This document shows positions 36,368 to 46,163 of a DNA stretch of 64,000 nucleotides, in pieces; position 1 is the stretch's first letter; the number at the start of each line of letters is the position of its first letter. The notes under the pieces were generated by a model that was not told where the DNA came from, did not search any database, and worked only from the letters and a program-made list of their open reading frames with translations. The stretch is from contig CM067081.1 in assembly GCA_034008185.1 (NCBI GenBank), positions 13,577,821 through 13,641,820 of the forward strand, read 5' to 3'. Origin of the DNA: Gorsachius magnificus (Eukaryota; Chordata; Aves; Pelecaniformes; Ardeidae). The translations under genes and the position numbers were made by a program.

Positions 36368-37353
36368 CCAAAACAAAACCCAAACAAACCCATAACAAAA
36401 TGAACAAAGAAATAACTCACTGAGGAATACATACAAACATACATGAAAATGGATATTAAAATACCCCATATGTATTGACCATGGCATGTCTTTTCCTTGG
36501 TTTTAGAAGTCTCCATTTAAAAAAGCACATTGATTCAGGAGAACATTTAAATATGTTTTATTTCAAGCATGTGCCTAAGTGAACTAGCAGCTCAATGCTG
36601 AAGGCTACACTGGGTGTTTCAGTTAAGATTATTAGCTTCCTTTGTACTTCCATAGATTTCCTTATGAAATGTAGATATGAGAACATGTCACAATAAAATT
36701 TGCTGTTTAATTTCAATGCTGCAGAAAAGCTGAGTACCAGCTTTTACTTACTAAGGTAGTCAGCATTATTTTATAGCTAACTTTTCCCTGTCTTTCAGTG
36801 CTTCTAGAATATCTTTTTAACAGCCACCCAAATGACAGATATCTGTTCTGACTATGTTGGAGGGATTCCTTGAGTTACTGTAGCATCAGACATGAGACAG
36901 ACAGATGTTTAGTCCCATGTCATCTGTGCCAGAGTTGAGATTGTGCCTGTTCTGATGCCATTATATTAATATCCCACAAGCATTTTATTTTCCATTTATA
37001 CTGACTGAAATAGTGTTTACTTCATGCAGCAAGATTCTTGGCATTTATGAAGTGGTCAGATAATGTATATTCTTTGGAAGAATATAAAGTTCTCAAAGAA
37101 CATATTTAATGCACACATATATGATCAACGGTCTGGTACAATTCTAGTTGCCAGCCTATAGTGCTTTGTAGCCTTCTAGCATCTATCAGTCTGTTTACCT
37201 CTATCTCCTCCTTGTTGACTAAGTACTGTGTCTTCTTATTTAAAAACTAAGGGCAAGGAGTGCCATTGCATTCATTATTGCCTGTTGCTGGTGCCAGCAC
37301 CAGCTGACCAGTTCTAACACTGTGGCATCTACTGGGTCTTGCCTGGCACACTT

Positions 37354-37396
37354 GACAAGGGCAAGGAAGAGGTCTCAGTTGTCCTTGCTCCTTGTC
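37354..37396. repeat. Imperfect hairpin in CCTTG-rich segment
   Basis: gacaagggcaagga (37354-37367) pairs with tccttgctccttgtc (37382-37396) apart from a one-base bulge, across a 14-base loop. The right arm continues as a short degenerate repeat of cttgtccc/cttgcccc to about 37419. Confidence 0.6.
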
Positions 37397-38184
37397 CCTG
37401 GTCCTTGCCCCTGTCCCTTAGGGGAGAGTATTTTACTGGCTGCTTATTATGTTAAGATGGTTTTTGAACACATACCTTCAATTTACTAGTGAAATTTTGC
37501 TTTTCTAATGTAATTCTAATGCTCAGAGGCCTCTAATCTCATAATGTTGAGAGGCAGTTCTTCCTTTTATTTTCCTAGCAGCCTACTCCACTCTCATAAT
37601 GTAGCTTTTTTCCAGTTAAAGTTAAATAACTTCATTCTATCTACTAGCATTTTCATCAGTTTGAATAACAGAGGGTAAACTGGAGTTCACAGAGTTGCAG
37701 GTCAAATGTCCCTTGTAGAATTATATTGATGCGTTTAGAAACAAAAGGGGCTATTCTAACTTTCTAACGACAGACAGTTTGTGTCATGTCATAACTTTTT
37801 TTTTTTTTTTGAGAAGTTACCCAAGCACAGGCTATTCCTTTTTGTCTCTCTCCTCCTATTTTCTAGTTCCCATGCAAACAGAATTTGAGAATGTGAGCAG
37901 GAAGAAAGAGTGAGCATTTTAAATAACACTTAGGGTATTTACTAGAGTACAGCTTCGTCCCCCAAAAAGCTGGAAAACGGTGAATGGCTGACCCTAGAAG
38001 ATTTCAGGACAGTGAATGAAGAACCCCCGAGGAAACTTTGACACAAAGTTTCAGGGCTAGAATTGCTTCTTTCTGGTTTCCTGTCTTTCACAGGGAAAAT
38101 CTGATGAAACAGAGTTGCAAAATGTTCTGATGGATAGAGAAAATGCTTTCCAGTGAGAGTTCAGTATGCATAACTTATCAAAAG

Positions 38185-38578
38185 AAGATTGAGCAATGAC
38201 TTGATTAAGGTGTATAAAGATCTTCAGGGGAGAAAAATAGCAGGTGCTAATGGGCTCTCCAATCTTTTGGAAAAAGATATTACAAGAATGAAAACCATTG
38301 GAATTTAAAGCTAGAACAATTCAAATGAGAAATACAACACATTTTTAACTACGGGATAATCAAGCATTGGCAGGGATGGAGAGGATGAAAAACTGAAAGC
38401 AGTGATGGGTTTCTTTGTTTCTTTTTGCTTCAGATCAAACTGGATGCCTGTCTAGTGATCCTGCTTTAGATAAACTCACATAACTGGACTTGAAACAATG
38501 TAACTTAGTGAAATGTTATGGTCTGTTTGAAATTTAAGCATTTAAAGCAGGTGATCTAAGGTTTCCTTCTGGTTTTAG
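38185..38578 (+). mobile_element. Ancient CR1-like LINE 3' end
   Basis: The degraded C-terminal ORF2 text runs aagaagattgagcaatgact, ttgattaaggtgtataaaga (RGDLI-VYK block), then gaaatacaacacatttttaa (the FRLEIRHxFL block). After that comes 'aactggatgcctgtctagtg'. It closes with gatctaaggtttccttctgg, close to the known 3' end of an ancient CR1 type that finishes 'ATGATCxxATGGTCCCTTCTGG'. No open frame. It is a different 3' type from the octamer-tailed young copies. Confidence 0.7.
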
Positions 38579-39869
38579 GTGATGACTGATCTAGGCAAGG
38601 GCTGGCCAACTTCTATGTGTTTGTATTTCCATGCAGAAACCTGGGGCTCAGACCGATCTAACTACATTTGCACAGCTGTGGCTGACAATAAATCCTTTCA
38701 GTCCTGATTGGAGTCTGCCCTTTCCCATTTTCTAGCATCCACATCACCCAATTTGGTTGGCTTATCAATCAAACTGCACACCCAGAGAAGAGATAAAATT
38801 GTTCTCTAGTCCAGATCTAGCCCACTCTGGTCCACTTGTTGATTATCCCTCCACCAGAATACAGTGCACAGATTCCTCTGTGTGCTTTCTTCCCAGATTG
38901 TTTTTGCAAAGGGCAGACAGTTCCTTCTATTCTTCATCTTAGTCTAGGACTGCAAATGGCTTCAGAGATGAGTTTCTTCAGCAATGTGAAGTTTGCTTGT
39001 GTAGTCTGTTGTATGCCTTCACACATAAATCCACTTGGTCATAATTTATTAATACATCTCACTACTTTGTTTTGCCTTGTTAGAATTGTCTTACTGAATA
39101 TTTCTTAGTCTTCATGTCGAGAGTGAGATTCTTCTGTAAAACCCTGTTTTTTTCTGTATTTATGACCACTTTAACAGTTACATTCAAACAAAAGAGCTGG
39201 GACCCAATGTGCTAGGTAGGATTAGGATTCAAAGAGAGATGCGGAAATTTAAATGCAGGGCAAATGAAAAAGATAAATGGAGAACTCGGAACACAGGGGC
39301 CAGGTGACAAGAAAGTGTTACTACCTTAACCTGCCATTCTGTCTGTCATTTGATCTATCTATTTATTTTAGATTTTTCATGGCATTTCCAGAGGATCTAA
39401 ATAGTAACATAAGGATCTTCCCTCAAGTGGATTTTTGTGTAATGTATTCACTAAGGAGAGTCTAACACTGCAGTCTGAGAATTCATTCTTATAGACTGTC
39501 AGTATGAAAATAGTAAAATTTGGTCTATTTTCAGCATATGTTGCAGAAGGCACTAGAAATATTTTATATGAATAATTTACAGCATTGAGCCCTTGGTGTA
39601 TTACTCTTTGTTTGTCCCTAATCTTCTTCACCCGCAGATTGACAGTACTGTTGTCACCAACTACAGTGGGAATTGGGGACACCAGACCTTTTTCTTTTTG
39701 TGTTTCTCAGATGTATTCCTGGTGATTGTTAACATGTAAGTCAGGGAAAACAACTTGCCGTTAAACCTGAAAAGTGTCCCTTTTAAATGTATCATCCCCT
39801 GGACATTCCTAAATGTTACAAGTGGTAATTAGGTGTTATACTTTCTGTCTCACAGATACACACAGACCT
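38579..39869. other. Unannotated stretch
   Basis: No gene or repeat family is recognised in these 1.3 kb. Confidence 0.4.
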
Positions 39870-40245
39870 GAAGTAGGTGAAGGTCATCTACTCTGTCCCT
39901 GTGTCCCAAAGCAGGATCAACAATATCTGTATCCTTCCTTGCAGACGTGCATCTAGACAGCCCTTAGAGAGCTCCAGTGATGTGGGCTGCATAGCTGCCC
40001 ATCTGTTTCTGTACGTCACTGTTCTCACTGTTATAAAGTTTCTTCATATGTCTATTCCAATCTTCCTCAATGCAGTTTAAGCCTATTAATTCTTGTCCTA
40101 TCCTCCCTGAACAAGGAGAACTTGTTCCTGCCCCTCTGCAGTAGCTTTTCTAGTAGGTGAAGGCTGTACCATGTCTCCTTCAGTGTTCTTTACTGCCAGC
40201 TAAACAAATCCAGTTATTTTATTTTCCAGATATCTGATTATCATT
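39870..40245 (-). mobile_element. Old CR1 LINE 3' fragment, minus strand
   Basis: On the + strand the text shows aggtcatctactctgtccct, atgcagtttaagcctattaa, ttcttgtcctatcctccctg and agctaaacaaatccagttat. These are decayed complements of the CR1 3' UTR, the RGNGLKL block and the FSLEKR block. The octamer tail is no longer visible. Fades out near 40245. Confidence 0.7.
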
Positions 40246-40871
40246 ACTCTTTGTCTCCCCCCACTAGCTTTAAATATCAATACAAAGAAATGGATATCAC
40301 ATTTCCCACTGCACAGTGAAAAAGATACATTCCTCCTCCCTACTTGGGTTATTCACCTTGTCAGTGTTTCCCTTGGCCCATCTGAGTTCCCATTATTAGC
40401 TTCTGTGTATTAATTTCTTCACTGATCTTGAATTTCTCCAAATTATTTTGACTGTTTGAGGTGGACAGAAACTCTGAATTGACTTTGAACAATAAACTTC
40501 CTTTATTAAGTTGTCTTTCTATATTTTTTCTAATTTTATTTCCTGGCTGAACATACTGCTACTGAAAGTTAAGCAGCATGTTTCTCTTTTCTTCTTTGTT
40601 TTAAAGATCAAAGTAATTCACTGTAAATAAAATTCACCTCCAGTGTGTGAGCTTCAGTTTTCTTCTGGAGAATATTGATTGATATTACACACCCTTAAAA
40701 TAATCTCTATGTTAAACCTTTCATTGCTAAGGTTTCTTTCCTCTCCTTTAAGTTGTCAGCTCAAGTCTTTAAGACTTGGCCTGAAGGTTTTGAGTATCTT
40801 CTTTGAGGTTGGAAGGATAGATCTAGAAATTTATAGTTTAGCACCTCCTGGATGGAGAAAAAACATAGGTA

Positions 40872-40890
40872 GAATCAATTCAATTGATTC
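40872..40890. repeat. Perfect inverted repeat, 9-bp arms
   Basis: gaatcaatt (40872-40880) and aattgattc (40882-40890) are exactly complementary around a single C. Confidence 0.85.
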
Positions 40891-41830
40891 AGTGAAACAG
40901 CACCAATTTTAGCTATTTAGGTTGTAGCCACAAGAAGTCCAAAGTTCGTAATGGGACCAAGACTTCAAAGTTGGATTCTTGTGAGAAAACATTTTGGATT
41001 CAATTCTACAGGGGAATTAGAAATGGATTGTGGGAAAACAGCACAGACACTCTGGGCTATGAAGCAGAATATATGTACACACAGTCCATTCACATGAAAA
41101 GAGGAAGGGACTTTAATCCAGCAAGAAAGGTGTTCCATGTATACATCAAAAGATTTTTAACACCTGGTTCATGGTGAGGCATTTATCAGAAGTGTTCCAG
41201 TTAGCAAATAGACCCCATAAACTTTCTTAGTTCTTCTTGGGTTTTTTTTCTAAGTACAGTTTAAAATAAACCCAGGAAAGCTATTATTTTTTCTCAGCTG
41301 TGGGAATAATCTAGCCTTCAATGTTTATCAGCCAGGGTATGAACTCAGGACACCTAAATAATCAACTATTGTGATGTAAACCCTTTTGTGAACATAGCCC
41401 TTAGTGTTACGCTTGTTCTCAGTTCCTCCTTTCAACAGCACTCAAGCTCTCTCATGGGGAGAGCTGGACTTGTTCTTCACAATTTACTCTATTGAACCAC
41501 AACAAGAGCCACCTTATTTGAATACCTTGTTATGCTTGCCACTTTCCTCAGATTTGACCAGAATATTTCAACACATGAAGATTCAGTAAAGAACCCACAG
41601 AATTAGATGCATGGTTAGTGCCCATTGCTGTAATGCATGAACAGTTAAACCACTGTGATTCTTGTGGATTGTATGTAGTTTCTGCAGGAAAAATAAATGC
41701 TAGAATGAATTCATAACTGTATTTATTGTAAATTTGAAGATAAAGGAAATGAAATTGTTGTGGTGATGAATTATTTAGATTGTTACAATGCTTTTATTGT
41801 ATGTCTTTTGTCTGAAAAAGGAGAACATTT

Positions 41831-41846
41831 CAAATGTTAACATTTG
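41831..41846. repeat. Perfect 16-bp palindrome
   Basis: CAAATGTTAACATTTG is self-complementary and contains the HNF1-like core GTTAAC. Confidence 0.85.
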
Positions 41847-42586
41847 TGACACTTGTTATGGTAGTTTCTACTGTAGCAGATTAACTTGCTTTTAAATTTC
41901 CATGAAAAGCTTGAGCCAAGCTTCCATGGTACTATCCCTTCTTTGGTATTTACTGCAACTCAGATTTGTGTTCACCCACAGTCTTAAATAACTAGGAAGA
42001 CTGTCACTCATCATCCATGTCCTTCTACTTCCATTCTCTTACATGATAATTTCACATAAATTGAAATAAACTCCTTAAAAATTACAAAATGTGTGGTAGA
42101 AAACAATTTAATAACCAGCCAAGAGTCTTCAGTGGGAAAGATTTATGTATGAAATCTTGATATGTCATTATAACCAAGGATGTGATGAATGGGAATTGTT
42201 AAGTTTTCTTTCAAGAAGGATTCATTTTCAATTAGAGTCCCTTGCCATCTCTTGAAGGGTTTTATGACACCCATCTTTCACTTAGCATGAAGTTTTCTCT
42301 AAACAGATCTCAAAGGTGACATTTGTATGGTGACACCCAGCTCAGAAACTCCTGGTTAGATTTGAAGAGCTGGCAGTCCTATGCCTTACAGCAGTTATCA
42401 GTGGTCTTCTATCTGCACCAGAGCTTTTGCCTATCTGTATAAGAAATGTAATGTCTTTGTTAGGATGATTTTAGAAAGATGCTGATGCCACCAGGCCTGG
42501 AAAGGGCACTGGCATGATGATATTAGCATGCTCAATCCATCTGTTTTAAGAGCTCTCCTGCTATCAGGGGAAGGTGCTCCTATTCC

Positions 42587-42591
42587 TCTCC
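42587..42591 (+). repeat. Left 5-bp target-site duplication
   Basis: tctcc immediately before the LTR start; an identical copy follows the LTR end at 43164-43168. Confidence 0.85.
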
Positions 42592-43163
42592 TGTCCTGGT
42601 TTCGGCTGGGATAGAGTTAATTTTCTTCACAGAAGCTAGCATAGTGCTGTGCTTTGGATTTAGTACTAGAAGGATGTTGATAACACACTGATGTTTTTAG
42701 TTGTTGCCAAGCCGTGCTCAGACTGCTCAAGGACTTTTTGAGCTTCTCCTGCTCGGCCAGGTGCATAACAAGCTGGGAGTACAGCACAGCTAGGACCCAA
42801 ACTGTCCAAAGAGCTATTCCATACCATAGAACGTCATGCTCGGGGGGGTTGGTGGGTCGGTCGGTCGCGGGGGGAGTGATCTCTGCTCGGGTACTGATCG
42901 CTGCTCGGGACGGGCTGGGCATCGTTCGGCGGGTGGTGAGCAATTGCATTGTGCATCATTCGTTTTGTATATTCTGTATATTTTGTTATCATTCTCATTA
43001 TTACTATTATTATTATTTTCTCTTATTAAACTGTCTTTATCTCAGCCCTCGGCTCTAACCTTTTATTTTCTTTCCAATTCTCTCCCCCATCCCACTGAGG
43101 GAGGGGGGGGAGTGAGCGAGCGGCTGCGTGGTGCTTAGTTGCCAGCCGGGTTAAACCACAACA
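42592..43163 (+). mobile_element. Complete ERVL-type solo LTR, 572 bp
   Basis: The element begins TGTCCTGG and ends CACAACA, so it has canonical TG...CA termini. It is flanked on both sides by the 5-bp repeat tctcc. A 5-bp duplication and the wording fit an avian ERVL (class III) LTR. The middle is rich in G and CpG (42840-42930, with repeated ggtcggtcgg and gctcggg units), unlike its AT-rich neighbours. ATTAAA (43025-43030) followed by ctgtctttatctcagccc is the probable polyadenylation region. No internal retroviral sequence remains, so a provirus was probably lost by LTR-LTR recombination. Many CpG sites persist, which suggests recent insertion. Confidence 0.93.
43025..43030 (+). promoter_or_regulatory. 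LTR polyadenylation signal ATTAAA
   Basis: ATTAAA in the same context (tattaaactgtctttatctc) as the related LTR at 31182-31187. Confidence 0.55.
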
Positions 43164-43168
43164 TCTCC
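43164..43168 (+). repeat. Right 5-bp target-site duplication
   Basis: tctcc directly after the LTR end, matching 42587-42591. Confidence 0.85.
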
Positions 43169-43526
43169 CTATCCTCCTGACAACAGAAACAGGTTGGACA
43201 CAGTTGGTATGGGCAGAACAACAACTGAGTTTACTGTCCTGCTTTATGCTGTGGTGATCAAATGATGGAGGCCTGCAGGCTGTTCAGGAGGGATAGGCGG
43301 GGGAGGTAGTGGTATCACACTACACATAAGGGAGAGGTTTGATTGTACAGCCCTTGCAGTTAGTGATGATGTGGATGAGAGCTCCTGGATGAGGATTAGG
43401 GGTATGGAAAACAAAGGAGATGTTGTATAAGTGTCTGCTGCCAATATCCTGGACAAGATGTAAGCACCAATGAGTTATTTTATAGGCAATTAGGAAAGTT
43501 TTCAGGATTGGTAGCCCTTGTCCTTA

Positions 43527-43864
43527 TGGGAGATTTCAACTTCCCAGACAGCAACTGGGACTATCATACTTCTGTGATTAGCAGGTCTTAGAAATTCTGG
43601 ACATTTGCAGGAGATAACTTCTTGTTACAGGTACTCGGGGAGCCAACTAAGAAAGACACCCTCCTAGGCTTGCTATTTGTCAGTAGACAAAGACTTGTGG
43701 GAGGTGTGATGGTAGGTGGCTGTCTTGGTCACCGTGATCATTCAATGGTTGAGTTTAAATTTTTTAGTGTAATGAGAAAAAAAGACAGCAGGGTTTCTAG
43801 TCTTGATTTCAGAAGAGCAAACTTTAAACTATTCAGGGAGCTATTTAGCAGAGCGCCCTGGTAA
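43527..43864 (+). pseudogene. CR1 ORF2 apurinic-type endonuclease remnant
   Basis: The C-terminal half of the EEP-fold endonuclease that nicks target DNA in non-LTR retrotransposition. GDFN (near 43533) and the RDH form of the SDH motif (near 43734-43742) are both visible but in different frames. A frameshift and a TAG near 43588 lie between them. Confidence 0.8.
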
Positions 43865-44423
43865 TCTGCTTTTGAGGGCTTAGAAGTCCATGAGTTCTGG
43901 TCAGTCTTTAACAAGTGCCTTTTAGAAGCACAGGAGCAGGCAATTCCACTGTGTTGTAAGTCAAGCAAGTAGGGCAGAAGACTAGCTTGGCTGAACAGGG
44001 AACTCCCTATAGAGCTCAAGAGGAAAAAGAAATTTTATGATCTCTGGAAGAGAGGTCAGGCTTTGCAGGAAGATTACAGAGCAGTGGTTTGTATATACAG
44101 GGAGAAGACATGAAAGGCCAAAGCTCAATTAGAGTTGAAACTGTCCAGTGCTGTTTCAGATAACAGGGACTTTTTAAAGTAAGTTAATAGCAAGAGGAGG
44201 TCTAAAGAAAACATTGGACAGATACTTGTTGAAGATGGTCATCTGACTAAAAGGGATGAAAAAAAAAGCAGAGGCATTCAATGGATTTTTGCCTCAGTCT
44301 TTAATAATACTGATACACCTTGGGCTTCCCAGTTCCTGAGTCAGAGAACCACAAGTGTGGGAACAGTGACTTTCCATTTGTGGACACTGGTGGTGAGTGA
44401 CCAGCTGTATCAGCTGAATGGTC

Positions 44424-45397
44424 ACAAGTCCCTAGGGCCTGATTGGATTCATCCCAGAGTAGTGAAGGAGCTAACGGATATTACACTGGACCCCTCTCAA
44501 TCACCAACCAAAGGTCTTGGGAGTCTGGGTAAGTCCCTGCTGACTGGAAGTGAGCTAATGTTATTCCAATTTACAAGAAGGGTGTAAGGGAAGACCCAGT
44601 GAACTATAGACCTGTTAGTCTAACCTCAGTTACTAGACAAATTACGGAGACGATTATACTGAGTACTGCTGAAAGGCATTTAAAGAATAATGCAACCATC
44701 AGGCACAGACAACATGGATTGACAAAGGGAAAGTCTTATTTAACTAATTTAATGTCCTTCTATGTTAGGGTCACCCATCTAGCAGATGAAAGGAAGGTGG
44801 CGGATGTAGTTTTTCTTGATTTTTAGTAAGGCTTTTGATACTGTCCCTCACAGCATCCTTCTGGATAAGTTGTCCAACTGTGGGATGAGTGGGTTCATGG
44901 TGTTCTGGGTGAAGAACTGGCTGAAAGGCAGGGCTCAAAGGGTTGTAGTGAATGGCTGGTGACAGGTCACCAGCAGTGTTCCTCAGGGTTCAATTCTAGG
45001 GCCAGTTCTTTTCAATATATTTATCAATGATCTGGATGCAGGAGCTAAATGCACCATTAGCAAGTTTGCTGATGATACCAAACTGGGAGGTGCCATTGAC
45101 TCTCTTGAACAAGAGGACTTGCAGAGGGATCTGGATAGATTGGAGCATTGGGTTAAGATTAATGGGATGAAATTTAACAAGTGGAAATGCCAGATTCTGC
45201 ACCTAGCATGGAGTCATGCCAGGCACAAGTATAAATTGGGAGAAGAGTGGCTGGAGAGCAGCCCTGCAGAAAGGGACCTGGAGGCACTGGTCAACAGCAG
45301 GCTCAATACGAGTCGGCAGCATGCCCTGGCAGTCAAGAGGGCAAACTGCATCCTGGGGTGCATCAAACACAGCATAACCAGCCGTCAAAAGAGGTGA
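44424..45397 (+). pseudogene. CR1 ORF2 reverse transcriptase remnant
   Basis: RT fingers, palm and early thumb are spread over several frames. Visible blocks are SLTSV (near 44620), KGKSYLTNLMSFY (near 44726-44764), [30 protein letters not shown] and FADDTKLGG (45064-45090), and the [13 protein letters not shown] block. The 92-codon frame 45119-45397 holds the post-catalytic part. Premature stops at 44824 (TAG) and 45398 mark it as dead. Confidence 0.88.
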
Positions 45398-45730
45398 TTA
45401 TCCCTCTGTATTCAATGTTGTTGCAGCCTCACCTCAAATACTGTGTGCAATTCTGTGCCCCACTAATTTAAGAAGGATGTTCAGGTCCTTGGATGTGTCC
45501 AGAGGAGGAGAAGAAGGCTGGTGAAAGGGCTGGAAGGAATGTCCTCTGAAGAGTGACTAAGGACTATGGGTTTGACTAGTTTGGAGAAAAGGAGGCTGAG
45601 GGACAACCTCATTGCTCTGTTACAGCTTTTGAGGAGGGGAAGTGGAGGAGGGAGGTGCTGAGCTCTTCTCTCTGGTATTCAGTGATAAGATGCATGGCAA
45701 TGGTTCAAAGCTGTGCCAGGGGAGGTGTAC

Positions 45731-45914
45731 TTTTGGAGTGTAGAAATTGCAAGGCCAGAAACATGCCTCAGTAATACCAGATTTGAATATGGACGTAGCA
45801 GAACTGGGACTAGGAAATAATTAGGTACTCACTGATTTTTTTGGGAGGGAACTCACACACAGAAAGGAATGGATGAAGGCAAAATAAAAGGACAACCAAG
45901 AAATGGGAAAAGGG
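45731..45914. other. Sequence between the two inverted CR1 parts
   Basis: About 180 bases of unassigned sequence. If the CR1 3' part was inverted in place, this would be former 3' flank carried along by the inversion. Confidence 0.35.
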
Positions 45915-45965
45915 AGGATAGGATAGGATAGGATAGGATAGGATAGAATAGAATAGAATAGAATA
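45915..45965 (-). repeat. Pentanucleotide microsatellite from a CR1 tail
   Basis: Six or more ggata units followed by gaata units. The minus-strand reading TATTC/TATCC continues the CR1 3' tail, so the array grew from the element's terminal repeat. Confidence 0.9.
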
Positions 45966-46163
45966 TTTTAGTTGGAAGGGGCCTACAATGATCATCTAGT
46001 TCAACTGCCTGACCAATTCAGAGCTGACCCAGTTAAAACATGTTATTAAGGACATTGTCCGAATGCCTCTTAAATACTGACAGGCTTGGGGCATTGACCA
46101 CCTCTCTAGGAAGCCTGTTCCACCCTCTCAGTAAAGAAATGCTTCCTAATGTCTGGATGACTT
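45966..46163 (-). mobile_element. CR1 LINE 3' end, minus strand
   Basis: On the + strand it reads gttggaaggggcctacaatg, atcatctagttcaactgcct, then the complement of 'HFFTERV' and 'LPREVV' blocks (aggaagcctgttccaccctc; agtaaagaaatgcttcctaa). It stops at gtctggat near 46163, about where the + strand CR1 body at 45730 breaks off. The tail type (TATTC pentamers) belongs to the same subfamily as that body. Confidence 0.88.

Larger units (their letters stand above)
31726..38184. other. Long mostly unique stretch, no gene supported
   Basis: No transposon or coding family is recognised over 6.4 kb. 32660-32960 reads like dense non-repetitive regulatory DNA (balanced composition, caattataattattattccc), and 35160-35600 is GC-richer with a 97-codon minus-strand frame without a domain. 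Homopolymer tracts at 36225 and 36350 and a hairpin at 37354 are listed separately. Confidence 0.45.
40246..42586. other. Unannotated stretch
   Basis: AT-rich. It contains an odd-centred inverted repeat (40872-40890) and a perfect 16-bp palindrome (41831-41846). No gene is supported. Confidence 0.45.
43189..45730 (+). mobile_element. CR1 LINE, endonuclease plus reverse transcriptase, 3' end missing
   Basis: The longest CR1 body here. The endonuclease shows the catalytic MGDFNFPD motif (bases about 43527-43550) and, in frame 43622-43864, LGHRDHSMVEF, the counterpart of the SDH motif, followed by LDFRRANFKLFRELF. The RT shows HKSLGPDWIHPRVVKEL (44424 on), NYRPVSLTSV, RQHGLTKGKSYLTNLMSFY and, after a stop at 44824, [35 protein letters not shown] and an intact FADDTKLGG box follow (around 45064). 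Stops and shifts are numerous, so it is an old dead copy. Text ends near 45730 within the 'CQGRFRLD' block. The remaining 3' end of the same subfamily is found inverted at 45915-46163. Confidence 0.92.

Noticed and set aside
42617..43138. Frames of 100-114 codons on both strands
   Set aside because: They fall within the non-coding solo LTR.
31076..43163. Idea that the LTRs at 31.1 and 42.6 kb are the two ends of one provirus
   Set aside because: They differ in their upstream halves, lie 11 kb apart with no retroviral gene between, and the 42.6 kb LTR has its own flanking duplication on both sides.
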